Positions 7,140-16,363 are shown, counted from the first letter of the stretch. The stretch is 45,288 nt of DNA from Lentilactobacillus parafarraginis DSM 18390 = JCM 14109 (GCF_001435895.1 NZ_AZFZ01000017.1:1-45288); one strand, 5' to 3'. Notes: generated from the letters alone by a model not told the origin. Translations and numbers: made by a program.

Positions 7140-7943
7140 CTACGACTTAACCCCCAGAAGGGATGCGAGAATGTACAGGAACCAAATGTGTAACGGGTAG
7201 AAGGCGTAAAAGAATCCCTTCATTGACTTGCCAAGTTCTCCGTTATAGAAGTAAATTGGGATGATGGCGAAAACGCGCATCCATTCCGTGTTTGTAGTGA
7301 GCAGGTTGTTCGCCGAAAACCCGGTTGCCAGTAATGCAAATACAGCAATCGCGATCAATTGCCAATTTCGATGTTTTCTAAGGAGATACATGAGGGGACC
7401 AATATAGAGGAACACGTTATTTTCAGCTGTCAGAACGGTTGGAAATAGCACATAAATTCCCATTGATAGCCAGTGAGCGGAGGAGAATGCGATCATCAAA
7501 CCGCTCAGGATAATTGGTGTGAGAATCATCAAGATGCCAATCATTATTTGCCGAGGGTGGTGGGTCGTCCGCCCGGTCCCAATTAATTGGAAACCATACA
7601 TGGTTAAAACGCCAATGAATATGTCGGAAAAAATATTATTCATCAAGCCAAGATCACCGACGCTGAAGAAGTGCTGAACAATCTGACTTCCAATCTGCAT
7701 TGTCCAAAAACCGATCAGCAGACGGAACAGGTAGCGCTTTTGGTTATGGGTATGAGTGAATCCTTCAACACTCAAAAAGAAGAAGATTGTGGCCACGGGC
7801 CGACCAAACCAGTCCATCCAGTCAGGAGCTCCGGCGCCAGCAAACATTTCGTGGATGTGGTCAACCACCATTAGCGTGATTCCGATAAGCTTCAGATCGA
7901 AGTTCGTTAGACCACGTTTTGCAGCTAATTCGATAATGATCAC
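7140..7943 (-). CDS. TraX-like integral membrane protein
   Basis: A 267-residue hydrophobic protein with about eight predicted membrane helices. The start region LTNFDLKLIGITLMVVDHIHEMF followed by WFGRPVATIFFFLSVEGFTHTHN matches the TraX family. That family is named after F-pilin acetylation but is widespread in Firmicutes, where its role is unknown. No conjugation genes are nearby, so a pilin role is unlikely here. The start is uncertain. The first candidate is GTG at 7943, but GAGGTG overlaps it. An ATT a few codons later would be better spaced from that site. No other ATG occurs before residue 25. Confidence 0.75.
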   Translation of the reverse strand: MIIIELAAKRGLTNFDLKLIGITLMVVDHIHEMFAGAGAPDWMDWFGRPVATIFFFLSVEGFTHTHNQKRYLFRLLIGFWTMQIGSQIVQHFFSVGDLGLMNNIFSDIFIGVLTMYGFQLIGTGRTTHHPRQIMIGILMILTPIILSGLMIAFSSAHWLSMGIYVLFPTVLTAENNVFLYIGPLMYLLRKHRNWQLIAIAVFALLATGFSANNLLTTNTEWMRVFAIIPIYFYNGELGKSMKGFFYAFYPLHIWFLYILASLLGVKS

Positions 7944-8096
7944 CTCAAATTAATTTTGTGGGCAAAGTGTAACATAACTGATTTGCATGATAAACCTTCT
8001 GTTAGCCTTTTTACGGTTTTTTTAGGAGTAACTGCCCAGCGTTAGTTTAATGAATGATAACTACCATTTTCAATAAATCCTCATGCATCACTTTGA

Positions 8097-8122
8097 GCTC
8101 CCATCACACTGGGAGCCTTTTT
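8097..8122 (+). terminator. Orphan rightward terminator upstream of the ABC half-transporter
   Basis: GCTCCCA (8097-8103) pairs with TGGGAGC (8110-8116) around a 6-base loop and is followed by CTTTTT. No rightward protein gene ends upstream of it, since the flanking gene runs leftward. It may end a small untranslated transcript, or protect the promoter at 8124 from read-through. Confidence 0.6.
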
Positions 8123-8123
8123 G

Positions 8124-8152
8124 TTGACTTAAAAACGGATTCGGTCGATAAT
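8124..8152 (+). promoter_or_regulatory. Promoter of the ABC half-transporter gene
   Basis: TTGACT (8124-8129) and GATAAT (8147-8152) are spaced by 17 bases. The start codon at 8211 lies about 50 bases beyond the expected start of transcription. Confidence 0.7.
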
Positions 8153-8210
8153 TGATTAGCTTTAATTGTGTGCAATTAAAATGATTAAACAGAAATGAGG
8201 GGGCAATCAC

Positions 8211-10010
8211 ATGCAAAAAGCTTCCAATCAGTCGGTACAGAGCGATTCCGAAAGCCAATCTAAAGTCACAATGATGGGGATGTTTAAGTTCGTTTTTGGG
8301 ACGGTTCTCAAGCGCCCCTGGGTGTTGATCCTCAACGTAGTGGTATTAACGATTCTATCCTTAATGGATTTCTTGCTGCCACAATTCAACCAATATATTA
8401 TTGATCACGTGATTCCAAATAAGAGCGTTGCCGAGCTAGTGGTTGTCGTGGGGCTCCTGCTTCTAACGGTGACGATTTCAGGCATCTTTACCTATCTTTC
8501 AACCTACTGGATGGGCGTTATGAGCCAGGGGGCAATCACAAACCTAAGAAACCAGTTGTATCGTTACCTCATCCGTTTGGATACCCACTTCTTCGAGTCC
8601 AGTAAAACTGGTGATTTGATGGTTCGACTGACGTCAGACATTAATAACCTCCAAAACCTGATTTCACCCAATATGTTGTCATTAGTCGGCAGTTTGTTTA
8701 CGTTTGTTGGCGTGCTGTTTTTTATCTACTTCGTTAACTGGGAAATGGCGTTGGCAGTGAGTTTGACGTTTCCGTTTATTTTCCTGGTGGTGCGCGTTTT
8801 TCGAACCCGAATTCGTGAATCATACCGGAAGGCCCGGCAATCCCAAGCCTTGATGACGAATCAGCTGCAGAATACTTTAACCGAGATTCAGTTGATTAAG
8901 AGTTACACCACTGAGGATTTGGAAACCAACCGGTTCAGCAAACTCGCAAATATGAATAAGGATAACATCATTGAAGCAACGCGGAACCAAGCGATTTTTT
9001 CACCGCTCATCAACTTTATTGAGTATTTGGGAACGGCAACCGTGTTACTGTTAGGAACAATTTTTATATTTAAGAAACAGCTAACCCTTGGGGAATTAGT
9101 CGCCTACCTGAGCTATGTGGGAATCCTCCAAAGCCCGATTAGTTCATTTTCAAGATTGCTGAATCAGTTTCAACAGTCATTGGTTTCTTACGGCCGGATT
9201 ATGGACATTATGGCGCTCAAACCGCAAATTATGGATGCGCCAAACGCGGTTGATTTTCCAGAAATTAAGCGAGGGGTTGAATTTGACCACGTGACGTTCA
9301 CCTATGACGTTGATGATCCAAAGGCCGCCCATGAGCCGGCGATTCGGGACGTGAGTTTTCAGATTCCGTTTGGTAAACAAACCGCGTTGGTTGGCCATTC
9401 GGGTGCCGGGAAATCGACGTTGACCGAATTGCTGGATCGCCTTTACGATATTGATAGTGGTCAAATTACCTTTGATGGCGTTTCGATCCAGGACATTAAG
9501 TTACGGTCGTTACGGCAAAACATTGCGATTGTGTCGCAGGATATTTTCATTATTGACGGGACGATTGCTGATAATATTAAGTACGGAACGCCGGGGGCAA
9601 CCGAAGATCAACTTTGGGAAGTCGCAAAGTTAGCCGATATTGACGCGTTCATTCAGGGATTACCCGAAAAGATGAAAACCCAAGTTGGCGAGCGGGGGAT
9701 CAAACTATCCGGTGGCCAAAAGCAACGGATTGCGATTGCTCGGGCGCTTCTCAAAAATGCCCAGATTGTCGTGTTGGATGAGGCCACCGCTTCTCTGGAC
9801 AATGAATCAGAAAAGACGATCCAACATGCATTGGAAAATTTGATGGAGCAGCGAACGTCGTTAGTGATTGCTCACCGACTTTCGACGATTCATAATGCCG
9901 ACCAGATTTTGGTTGTTGACGATGGAAAAATCGTTGAACGCGGTAACCATGAATCGTTGATGGCTCAGGATGGTTACTATAAGAAACTTTATGAAGCGCA
10001 ATTTGAATAA
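8211..10010 (+). CDS. ABC exporter half-transporter (fused membrane and ATPase domains)
   Basis: The product has 599 residues. Residues about 30-335 form a six-helix exporter domain, including the intracellular loop HFFESSKTGDLMVRLTSDINNL typical of type IV exporters. Residues about 358-595 form the ATPase: Walker A GHSGAGKST, Q-loop IVSQDIFI, signature LSGGQKQRIAIARAL, Walker B IVVLDEATASLD and H-loop IAHRLST. It should act as a homodimer at the membrane, exporting drugs, lipids or peptides as BmrA/MsbA relatives do. No second half-transporter is adjacent and there is no peptidase domain, so a bacteriocin role is not indicated. The ATG follows GAGGGGG. It is monocistronic, with its own promoter and a strong terminator at 10017. 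Confidence 0.9.
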   Translation: MQKASNQSVQSDSESQSKVTMMGMFKFVFGTVLKRPWVLILNVVVLTILSLMDFLLPQFNQYIIDHVIPNKSVAELVVVVGLLLLTVTISGIFTYLSTYWMGVMSQGAITNLRNQLYRYLIRLDTHFFESSKTGDLMVRLTSDINNLQNLISPNMLSLVGSLFTFVGVLFFIYFVNWEMALAVSLTFPFIFLVVRVFRTRIRESYRKARQSQALMTNQLQNTLTEIQLIKSYTTEDLETNRFSKLANMNKDNIIEATRNQAIFSPLINFIEYLGTATVLLLGTIFIFKKQLTLGELVAYLSYVGILQSPISSFSRLLNQFQQSLVSYGRIMDIMALKPQIMDAPNAVDFPEIKRGVEFDHVTFTYDVDDPKAAHEPAIRDVSFQIPFGKQTALVGHSGAGKSTLTELLDRLYDIDSGQITFDGVSIQDIKLRSLRQNIAIVSQDIFIIDGTIADNIKYGTPGATEDQLWEVAKLADIDAFIQGLPEKMKTQVGERGIKLSGGQKQRIAIARALLKNAQIVVLDEATASLDNESEKTIQHALENLMEQRTSLVIAHRLSTIHNADQILVVDDGKIVERGNHESLMAQDGYYKKLYEAQFE

Positions 10011-10016
10011 CCAGAA

Positions 10017-10063
10017 AACGCCCCTTAGATCAGCGCGAGCAAGCGTTGAATCTAAGGGGCGTT
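10017..10063. terminator. Bidirectional terminator
   Basis: A 14-bp perfect stem (10017-10030 with 10050-10063) lies between the convergent ABC exporter and the leftward secreted-protein gene. A-rich and T-rich flanks on either side fit use in both directions. Confidence 0.75.
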
Positions 10064-10096
10064 ATTGTTCTTCTGCTTAAAAATGAAGCGGATTTG

Positions 10097-10918
10097 TTAA
10101 CTGTCAGCCTCCATCTCGATTAAGTCATAAAAGGCGTGGCCGCCAACATTGTATTGGGTCCACCAGGCAGTGAGTGCCGAGTCGCCATTTCGCCAAGTAC
10201 GTTGTTGATTTTTAATTTTTTGAATTGACAGGCGGTAATATCTCGAAGAGACTTTCCTGTCAGGCAGTCCCTTGATCGGCTTTTTGTAGTAGACATAGGA
10301 TGTGTTGCCCGTTGTCTTGAAATGATTAATTTTCACCATGGTGGTTGGTTTGATTCGCCACAGCGGATTTTCATCTTGTGAACCTGACTTGGATTCGAAG
10401 CTGTTTTTAATATCGTAATGTTTGAGGCGGGCGCCACTATAATATTGCAAGTAGCCGTCCATTGTGATGTAGAAAATCGGCTTGTAATTCGAAGCTGCTT
10501 GATTTGTATATCCAGAACCAACTTGCATTACTCGAGCGCGAACCGGCAATTTAAACCGGTAAGGGGCAAAGTATTTGGTGTTGTAATGCTTCGTGTGGTA
10601 GGAGGCCATTTTGTTTTCATACAGATGCTGTTGGGCTTTGTAACTCATTAAGCCGCGAGATAGAACGGCCGTATTGCCCGATGTGAGAAGCACTTTAAGA
10701 ATGGTTCCTTTTGGTGTCAAGATTCGCTTACCACGGTGACCATCTACCTTGGTATACTGGCCAGTAAAGATTGGCCGCTTCACCTTAACATACGTGATTG
10801 AAATATTATCTCCCAAGTTAGAGGATGCTTGAGTCGGTCTTGTGACTGTAAGAAAACTGAGCGCCGAAATTACCGTTAACAGTAGGGTTAGTGGGGACTT
10901 CATTGATTGACGATTCAA
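10097..10918 (-). CDS. Secreted protein of unknown function
   Basis: The product has 273 residues if started at TTG 10918, which has an AAAGGAG site nine bases upstream. The next in-frame ATG, at 10903, lacks a well-placed site. Residues 1-31 form a signal peptide (basic start, hydrophobic core LTLLLTVISALSFLTV, cleavage near TQAS). The mature part is rich in Tyr, Lys and Ser and looks beta-rich, with repeated short strands such as KVKRPIFTGQY, FYITMDGYLQYYSG and YVYYKKPI. There is no anchor motif. It lies in a group of three secreted-protein genes. I do not recognise the family. Confidence 0.65.
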   Translation of the reverse strand: MNRQSMKSPLTLLLTVISALSFLTVTRPTQASSNLGDNISITYVKVKRPIFTGQYTKVDGHRGKRILTPKGTILKVLLTSGNTAVLSRGLMSYKAQQHLYENKMASYHTKHYNTKYFAPYRFKLPVRARVMQVGSGYTNQAASNYKPIFYITMDGYLQYYSGARLKHYDIKNSFESKSGSQDENPLWRIKPTTMVKINHFKTTGNTSYVYYKKPIKGLPDRKVSSRYYRLSIQKIKNQQRTWRNGDSALTAWWTQYNVGGHAFYDLIEMEADS

Positions 10919-10943
10919 GATGGGTCACTCCTTTACAGTTGCC

Positions 10944-10949
10944 ATTATA
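10944..10949 (-). promoter_or_regulatory. -10 box of the 10097-10918 gene
   Basis: A consensus TATAAT on the minus strand lies about 20 bases upstream of the ribosome site. The -35 position is poor. Confidence 0.45.
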
Positions 10950-10964
10950 GCATGGCGAAGTACG

Positions 10965-11004
10965 ACTAAAAAATCGCAAAACCGGATACTAGGTTTGCGA
11001 TTTT
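10965..11004 (-). terminator. Terminator of the 11013-12128 gene
   Basis: AAAATCGCAAA on the minus strand (10994-11004) pairs with TTTGCGATTTT (10970-10980). The second arm runs on into a six-T tail in the leftward direction, just after the stop codon at 11013. Confidence 0.8.
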
Positions 11005-11012
11005 AAAACACA

Positions 11013-12128
11013 TTAAAATGAACGGTTTGAAATTAATACTTCGGGGACGTGGTTAACCAATAAGTTGGCCAAACCACTATGGCCGTCGTAGGCAATTCCT
11101 TCAAATTCCCGTTTTGGCCCAAATTCGTTCCATTCAAAGCAACTATTGGTCAGATGCCCCTGGCCGTCCAACCGATCCTTGGGGAAACTGGCAACTGAGG
11201 CGTCCGATATCAGAAGGAGCCGTTTACGAGCCGGGTTGTAAGCCATGCTTTGAATTCTGGTTCCCGGTTGGTGACGAAGTTTCTGTTTGGTTAGCCGAAA
11301 TTTGACGGATCGGTGGTGGATTTTACCCTTGAATAAATAGGCACACCAGCCGGGATTCGTCCAGAAATAGGCGTTCCCAGCCCGATCAAATGTTAAGTTA
11401 TGGCCGCCGGGGACGCTGAGCCCGTGACTTGATAAGCGAAAACGAATCGCATGGTCTGGCCGCAGCTTTTTGAGATTGATGTGTTGAATGTATCCCCAAT
11501 AGTTGATTGGAACACGGGGTGCGCGTTCTTTATCACGCCACATATACATTCCATGATTCTTCCAGTTATAGGCCAGTGATTGCCCGTGACCGGTGACAAA
11601 CAAGGGGCCCACTTTGATGGCCGCTTGGATTTCCTTTTGCATCGGATTGTACTTACCGTGGTGTTTAACGTACGCATCCCGGACTTCCTTTGGAAATAAC
11701 CGGGCTCCCAATTGATCCAGTCGCTGAGTGTTGAATCGAACAATGCGGCCCTTATTGTGAAGATTTGTCGGACAGTAAACGATGTACATGTACTTTTTAC
11801 CTGTCATCGCAATTGATTGAGGGTTTCCCCAGTGCTGCCCATTCTTTCCCGGAGACGGTAATATGTAACGGGTTGCAAAGGAAACGTTTCTCCCCGTAGT
11901 TGCTTTAATTGAATGTGGATTGGAAGCCTGCTTCACGTGATGATAGTGTTTTGGAACGTGGATGTAGTGAACTTTGCGGTTATTAAGAAAGCGCATGTTA
12001 TGACGATGATAAATTAATCCAGATGACCGCTGATGATAAATAATAAACTTAGCGTTTGCGGTTGGTTCGCTAACCGCAAACGTGATGCATATTCCCAACA
12101 GACAAAAAAGCCCCTTTAGTAGTTTCAC
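11013..12128 (-). CDS. Secreted beta-propeller-like protein, paralogue of the 16750-17808 product
   Basis: The product has 371 residues and a signal peptide at 1-26 (cleavage near TANA). The start is a GTG at 12128 with a GGGGGGAG site five bases upstream. It shares ordered motifs with the product at 16750-17808: a KVGP-GHGQSLAYN block followed by MYMWRD, LRPDHAIRF, GHNLTFDRAGNAYFW, QSMAYNPARKRLLLISD and a final REFE...D...LLVN..PEVL. Such repeated short blocks with YNP, FD.AG and DG suggest blades of a propeller exposed outside the cell. The family is unknown to me, though lactobacilli have several secreted propeller-like proteins, including the bacteriocin helveticin J. Direct similarity to that bacteriocin is not evident. 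Mature residues are rich in His, Arg and Lys. Confidence 0.7.
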   Translation of the reverse strand: MKLLKGLFCLLGICITFAVSEPTANAKFIIYHQRSSGLIYHRHNMRFLNNRKVHYIHVPKHYHHVKQASNPHSIKATTGRNVSFATRYILPSPGKNGQHWGNPQSIAMTGKKYMYIVYCPTNLHNKGRIVRFNTQRLDQLGARLFPKEVRDAYVKHHGKYNPMQKEIQAAIKVGPLFVTGHGQSLAYNWKNHGMYMWRDKERAPRVPINYWGYIQHINLKKLRPDHAIRFRLSSHGLSVPGGHNLTFDRAGNAYFWTNPGWCAYLFKGKIHHRSVKFRLTKQKLRHQPGTRIQSMAYNPARKRLLLISDASVASFPKDRLDGQGHLTNSCFEWNEFGPKREFEGIAYDGHSGLANLLVNHVPEVLISNRSF

Positions 12129-12446
12129 GCAAACTCCCCCCCGAATTGCAAAATGCCGTGAACTATAAGATAAAAGTAAAAATATATTAACTTCTAAATT
12201 TTAAGTCACAATTCGAGAAATGTAAATATTTAATAAAGTAAATTCAGAGCTTATGAGTGATCCCGAAGCCCTTAACCGCAATGACGCGACGAAAAGCGTG
12301 CGCCCAATGCGGTCAGCTTCCGAATTATAGGTAGAAAGCTGTCTTGGGGCGCACGTTTTGTAAGGAAGTCTTGTTCAGATAAACATGAAGTCGTTGAGAC
12401 AAGCCGAATTTTTATGCCAACTGTCTCATTGGTTGAATTTGTTAAA
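12129..12446. other. Structured intergenic region
   Basis: This gap of about 320 bases lies between two leftward genes. It holds the complex hairpin at 12293-12359, a 6-bp inverted repeat (12396-12401 with 12422-12427), and ACCGCA/TGCGGT arms that could compete with the main hairpin. The part next to the 12128 start codon is AT-rich and probably contains that gene's promoter. No small gene is supported. Confidence 0.4.
12293..12359. terminator. Large GC-rich hairpin downstream of glutathione peroxidase
   Basis: CGTGCGCCC (12297-12305) pairs with GGGCGCACG (12347-12355), with A-rich and T-rich flanks on the two sides. An inner AGCTT/AAGCT stem lies in the loop. It could end leftward transcription from the peroxidase gene, with a tail of only four T. 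Confidence 0.5.
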
Positions 12447-12920
12447 TTAAGAGGCAGCGATGGCCTGTTTAACAGTATCTTCCATTGCTTCCGGCCTTGT
12501 GATTGGGGCGTAACGGTGGATCAATTTGCCGTCTCGACCAACCAAAAACTTTGTGTAGTTCCACTTAATGTTTCCGTGACCTGATTGGGCTTTGAGGAAG
12601 GTAAAAAGTGGATCTTCATTCTCACCATTAACAGTGACGCGGCGGGTCATTGGAAATGTGACGCCGTAATGAAGTTGACAATACTCTTCGGCTTGTTGAT
12701 CAGTTTCTAATTCCTGGTGAAATTGGTTTGATGGCAGACCGATTACCACCAGTCCATCATTGTGATACTGCTTATAGAGGGATTCGAGCCCCTCTAATTG
12801 GGGTGCTAAGCCACATTTACTAGCGGTGTTGACAATTAACAAAACTTTTCCCTGATAATCTTTTAAGTTGATAGGATTACCATTCATTTCAGTTTCGGTA
12901 AAGTCATAAATGGATGTCAT
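12447..12920 (-). CDS. gpo: Glutathione peroxidase family thiol peroxidase
   Basis: The product has 157 residues from ATG 12920, chosen because GAGGAG lies 8 bases upstream. A GTG three codons earlier is too close to that site. The catalytic cysteine is in NTASKCGLAPQ near residue 36, the glutamine in GLPSNQF and the tryptophan in KWNYTKFLVGRDG, which together form the GPx triad. The enzyme reduces hydrogen peroxide or organic peroxides in the cytoplasm. In bacteria without glutathione, family members mostly use thioredoxin. The family resolving cysteine position in the CxxxxxC segment is not obvious; one further cysteine lies in EEYCQLHYG. The gene stands alone between two terminators or hairpins. 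Confidence 0.92.
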   Translation of the reverse strand: MTSIYDFTETEMNGNPINLKDYQGKVLLIVNTASKCGLAPQLEGLESLYKQYHNDGLVVIGLPSNQFHQELETDQQAEEYCQLHYGVTFPMTRRVTVNGENEDPLFTFLKAQSGHGNIKWNYTKFLVGRDGKLIHRYAPITRPEAMEDTVKQAIAAS

Positions 12921-12982
12921 TATAATCACTCCTCACTTAATTGAATTGTACCCTATTAATTGGTACCAAACAATAGAAAATG

Positions 12983-15595
12983 CTATTCGTTGGATTTGAG
13001 GGCTTCGATCATATCGACCCGCTTTAAATGGCGATGGGCAACCAAAATGACGATCACGTTAAACAGGATCATGAGCAACGTTGCAACGATATACCACTGA
13101 AAATGAATAGTCAGAGGAAAGACAACCGTCGCGGTTTCCGCCTGATGAAGGACATAGAGCGTCAACAGGTTACCAAATCCGAACCCAACAATAATGCCGA
13201 CAATTGCCAGCACGATGTTTTCCCGGGCAATATACATCGTAACTTCGCGATCGAAGAAACCGAGCACTTTAATGGTTGACAGTTCGCGAATTCGTTCCGA
13301 AATGTTGATGTTGGTCAAGTTGTACAGGACGACGAAGGAAAGAACCCCTGATAACAGAATAAAAATCAGGACAACCGGTGTCATCTGATTGGACATGTTG
13401 TTGACGGTCTTTCTTTGGTCATTTGTGAAGCTGACACCGAGAACGTGGGAATTATCGGTTAACCACTTTTGGCTCAAATTTGTTTGGGATTTTCCAGTCA
13501 TTTTTTTAAGCTGAACCATCAGCGTTTCAATGGGAATTGACCGCTTAAAGGCCCTTTCGTAAGCGGTGGGTGAGAGATACATGAAGTGGCCGATATAGTT
13601 CTTAACGACTTTTGCGACGGGAATGATCGCCTCATGCCCATTTGCGGTTGTCACGTGCAGATCACTACCGGTTTTTAACCCAAGTGTGTTAGCAATTTTT
13701 TCAGAGATGACAATGCCACTTTTAGGAAGGGTCACCTTTGTGTTTGTCTGAACGCTGCGGAGGTGAACGTAATTGGTAAATTGGTGAGGGTTCTTGGCCA
13801 CGTACAGGGTAACGTCATTGAGCTGATCACCGTGGGATTTAACTTTGACCACGTCAGTGCCGACTGGTGTGCTTGACTTGTACTGGGGGCTTTGGCTAAC
13901 GGTCTTTTCGACGGTATTCAAGTGGTGGGGATCGTTGGCCTGAACAACCGCCTGATAATTGATCACTTGGCTGAACTGACGATGGCCAGAAGCGCCGATT
14001 GAATCAGAGATGCCAAAGCCGGTTAAAATGAGTGCCGTTCCACCAGCAATGCCGAGAATAGTCATGAATGCCCGGGACTTAAAGCGGAACAGGTTTCGAT
14101 AACTGACTTTTTGATAAAAATGAAGTTTGGACCACAGCCAGGTGAAATGTTCCAGCCATATTTTTTTCGCTGATTTGGGTGTTTTGGGCCGCATCAGCGA
14201 TGACGGGACTTCTTTAACTTGGCGGAGGATCACGTACAATGCCGCTCCAACCGTTGCAATCAGCGATAGAATGGCGGCGATGAGAATTTGGGCCCACTGG
14301 TAATAAATAATCGGAACGGTGAAGATATATCCCTTATAAAGTGAAATCACAAACCTGGGTAGATATTGGTTTCCGACAAATGAGCCTAAGGCAATTCCGA
14401 GGATGCCAGCCAAAAATGCGTACGAAACATAGTTCTTGGCAATGGCTAAATTTGAGAATCCCAACGCCTTAAAGGTGCCAATTTGCATTCGGGCTTCTTC
14501 TACCATTCGGGTGACGGTTGTGAAGGTGATAAGGGCTGCTAACAGAAAGAAGAAAACCGGAAAGACGTTTGCGATGGCCGCAATTCGGTCTGCGCTGTCT
14601 CCGTAAGCGGAAAATCCAGCGAGATCCTCACGGGTTGACCAGGTATAGGTTGGGGTTGCGGATTTGGCCAATTGCGTTTTCGCCGCGGTTAGCTTTGCCC
14701 GCTGCTGATTGATTTTCGATTGAGCAGCTGTCAACTTAGCGGTTGTTTTGAGGCGCCAATTTGATTGCTTATTGAGTTGCTGTTTGGCTTGAGTAATCTT
14801 TGCTTGGGCGGCCGTTAATCTTTTGGTTGCCGGTGAGAGTTTGCGATTACCTTCCGCGAGAATTTCTGCTTGACGCTGTTGTTTGCGCTCTTTAAAAATG
14901 GGCTTCAGTTGGTTAACTTTTTGATTGACCGCGTGACGATGAGCTTTAGAAAAGGGATCTTTCGTTGCTAAGGAATCAAACCGAACGTTGAGTAGGGTGG
15001 CAGTTGGCAGGTTCATCTGAGAAGATCTGATATAGGCAAAGTAAGCCACCTGACCAGTGCCAATATTCGTTGATCCCCGGGTTGTATTGTCGATATAGAG
15101 GGGTGAGTTCGCAAACCCAACAATTTTGTAAGTTTGCCGCTTTAAATGAGCTTGGTTCTTAAATGTATACGTGTCCCCCAGCTTGTAGTGATTTTGCTGC
15201 TGGGCCCGCTGATCCAAGATGATTTCATTGTTTTTCCGGGGCAGATGACCAGAGGTTACTTCTAATTGGTTGAGACCGCGGTTATTTGTGTAGCCGTAAA
15301 GGGCAACGGCGTCCTTATTCTGACCGCCCAGAACGTATTTGAACTTAACTGATTGGGCTTTGGCACCATTGACCTTTTCGGCGGCCTTCACGTCATCGCT
15401 GGTGATGCCCTTATCCGAGAGAAGTGAAACGTCGGATAGCTGGTGTTGATTAAGCATGGTGGTTGCGGAATCAATGAGTCCCGGGCCGGTTGCTTTCACA
15501 CCAACGAAGATTACAACCCCCAGAAAAATGATTAATGCGATTGCGATAAACCGACCTAGGGATGCCCGAATATCTCGCCACAGTAAATTTCCCAT
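12983..15595 (-). CDS. FtsX-like ABC transporter permease, two permease modules
   Basis: The product has 870 residues from ATG 15595 (AGGAGG is 8 bases upstream; a GTG at 15604 overlaps it). One membrane helix at about 15-37 is followed by an outside MacB-like periplasmic-core domain. A charged, Gln/Ala-rich coiled-coil segment (about 230-312) comes next, then three helices (about 340-460). A second module has a helix near 515, a further outside domain, and three C-terminal helices (about 735-860). The plan resembles large FtsX exporters that pair with a LolD/MacB-type ATPase and act in antimicrobial-peptide resistance or lipoprotein and peptide handling. The ATPase gene is just upstream: its TAG stop is part of this gene's ribosome site, implying coupling. 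Confidence 0.88.
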   Translation of the reverse strand: MGNLLWRDIRASLGRFIAIALIIFLGVVIFVGVKATGPGLIDSATTMLNQHQLSDVSLLSDKGITSDDVKAAEKVNGAKAQSVKFKYVLGGQNKDAVALYGYTNNRGLNQLEVTSGHLPRKNNEIILDQRAQQQNHYKLGDTYTFKNQAHLKRQTYKIVGFANSPLYIDNTTRGSTNIGTGQVAYFAYIRSSQMNLPTATLLNVRFDSLATKDPFSKAHRHAVNQKVNQLKPIFKERKQQRQAEILAEGNRKLSPATKRLTAAQAKITQAKQQLNKQSNWRLKTTAKLTAAQSKINQQRAKLTAAKTQLAKSATPTYTWSTREDLAGFSAYGDSADRIAAIANVFPVFFFLLAALITFTTVTRMVEEARMQIGTFKALGFSNLAIAKNYVSYAFLAGILGIALGSFVGNQYLPRFVISLYKGYIFTVPIIYYQWAQILIAAILSLIATVGAALYVILRQVKEVPSSLMRPKTPKSAKKIWLEHFTWLWSKLHFYQKVSYRNLFRFKSRAFMTILGIAGGTALILTGFGISDSIGASGHRQFSQVINYQAVVQANDPHHLNTVEKTVSQSPQYKSSTPVGTDVVKVKSHGDQLNDVTLYVAKNPHQFTNYVHLRSVQTNTKVTLPKSGIVISEKIANTLGLKTGSDLHVTTANGHEAIIPVAKVVKNYIGHFMYLSPTAYERAFKRSIPIETLMVQLKKMTGKSQTNLSQKWLTDNSHVLGVSFTNDQRKTVNNMSNQMTPVVLIFILLSGVLSFVVLYNLTNINISERIRELSTIKVLGFFDREVTMYIARENIVLAIVGIIVGFGFGNLLTLYVLHQAETATVVFPLTIHFQWYIVATLLMILFNVIVILVAHRHLKRVDMIEALKSNE

Positions 15596-15607
15596 ATATC
15601 TCACCTC

Positions 15608-16309
15608 CTACCAAACAATTTCGGAAACCGGGGTTGGATTTGAATGGTTTTCGACATCGCGAACTTTGGCATCGTTAATATGAATGACCCGATCGGCCAT
15701 CTTAGCGATTTCTGAGTTGTGGGTAATAATGACGACCGTTTTATGAAAGGTTCGACTGGCGTTGCTGAGAAGCTGAAGGACCTGCTTACCGGTTTCGTAA
15801 TCCAAGGCACCAGTGGGTTCATCACACGGTAAGAGCTTTGGATTTTTAGCGAGTGCCCGGGCAATGGCGACCCGTTGCTGTTCGCCACCGGATAGTTGCG
15901 ATGGAAAATTATCCAGCCGTTCCGATAAGCCAACTTCATCCAGAACCTTTACCGGATCCAACCCATCCTTAACGATTGAAGTTGCCAGTTCAACATTTTC
16001 CCTAGTTGATAGGTTGGGAATAAGATTATAGAACTGAAAGACAAACCCGATATCATCGCGGCGAAACCGTGTTAATTCTCGGGCATTAAACGTTGCGATG
16101 TCGGTGCCGTCGATGATTATTTGGCCGCTGGTTGGGCTATCCATCCCACCGAGGATATTCAGGATTGTCGATTTCCCGGCGCCACTGGGCCCTAAAATTA
16201 CGGTTAGCGAACCGGCTTCAATGTCAAAACTGACATCGCGATTCGCAACGATTTCGGTTTCTCCCATTTGATAAGTTTTGAATTCATTTCGAACTTCAAT
16301 GTAGGCCAT
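15608..16309 (-). CDS. ABC transporter ATP-binding protein, MacB/LolD type
   Basis: A 233-residue ATPase. Walker [10 protein letters not shown] lies near residues 39-47, the Q-loop in [10 protein letters not shown], the signature [16 protein letters not shown] and Walker [13 protein letters not shown], with the switch histidine in [10 protein letters not shown]. The spacing and the LDY after Walker B are characteristic of the MacB/LolD subgroup that powers FtsX-type permeases, here the gene directly downstream. Its ATG follows AAAGGAG at a slightly long spacing. The promoter at 16364-16392 is flanked by two copies of a 17-bp repeat, which suggests regulated expression. Confidence 0.9.
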   Translation of the reverse strand: MAYIEVRNEFKTYQMGETEIVANRDVSFDIEAGSLTVILGPSGAGKSTILNILGGMDSPTSGQIIIDGTDIATFNARELTRFRRDDIGFVFQFYNLIPNLSTRENVELATSIVKDGLDPVKVLDEVGLSERLDNFPSQLSGGEQQRVAIARALAKNPKLLPCDEPTGALDYETGKQVLQLLSNASRTFHKTVVIITHNSEIAKMADRVIHINDAKVRDVENHSNPTPVSEIVW

Positions 16310-16327
16310 TGTTTAGCAAACTCCTTT

Positions 16328-16344
16328 AACGTCATTAAATGAAC
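16328..16344. repeat. Direct repeat copy 1 (possible operator)
   Basis: AACGTCATTAAATGAAC, with the internal palindrome TCATTAAATGA, lies in the 5' untranslated part of the leftward ATPase mRNA. Copy 2 at 16410-16426 differs at one base. Confidence 0.5.
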
Positions 16345-16363
16345 GCATTATTCTTCTATTAAC

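Noticed and set aside
8050-8076. Eight-codon frame MNDNYHFQ before the orphan terminator
   Set aside because: The nearest AGGAG is more than 20 bases away, so translation is unlikely.
15601-15939. Second leftward frame overlapping the end of the MacB-like ATPase
   Set aside because: It lies entirely inside the ATPase gene in another frame and has no recognisable motif or ribosome site.
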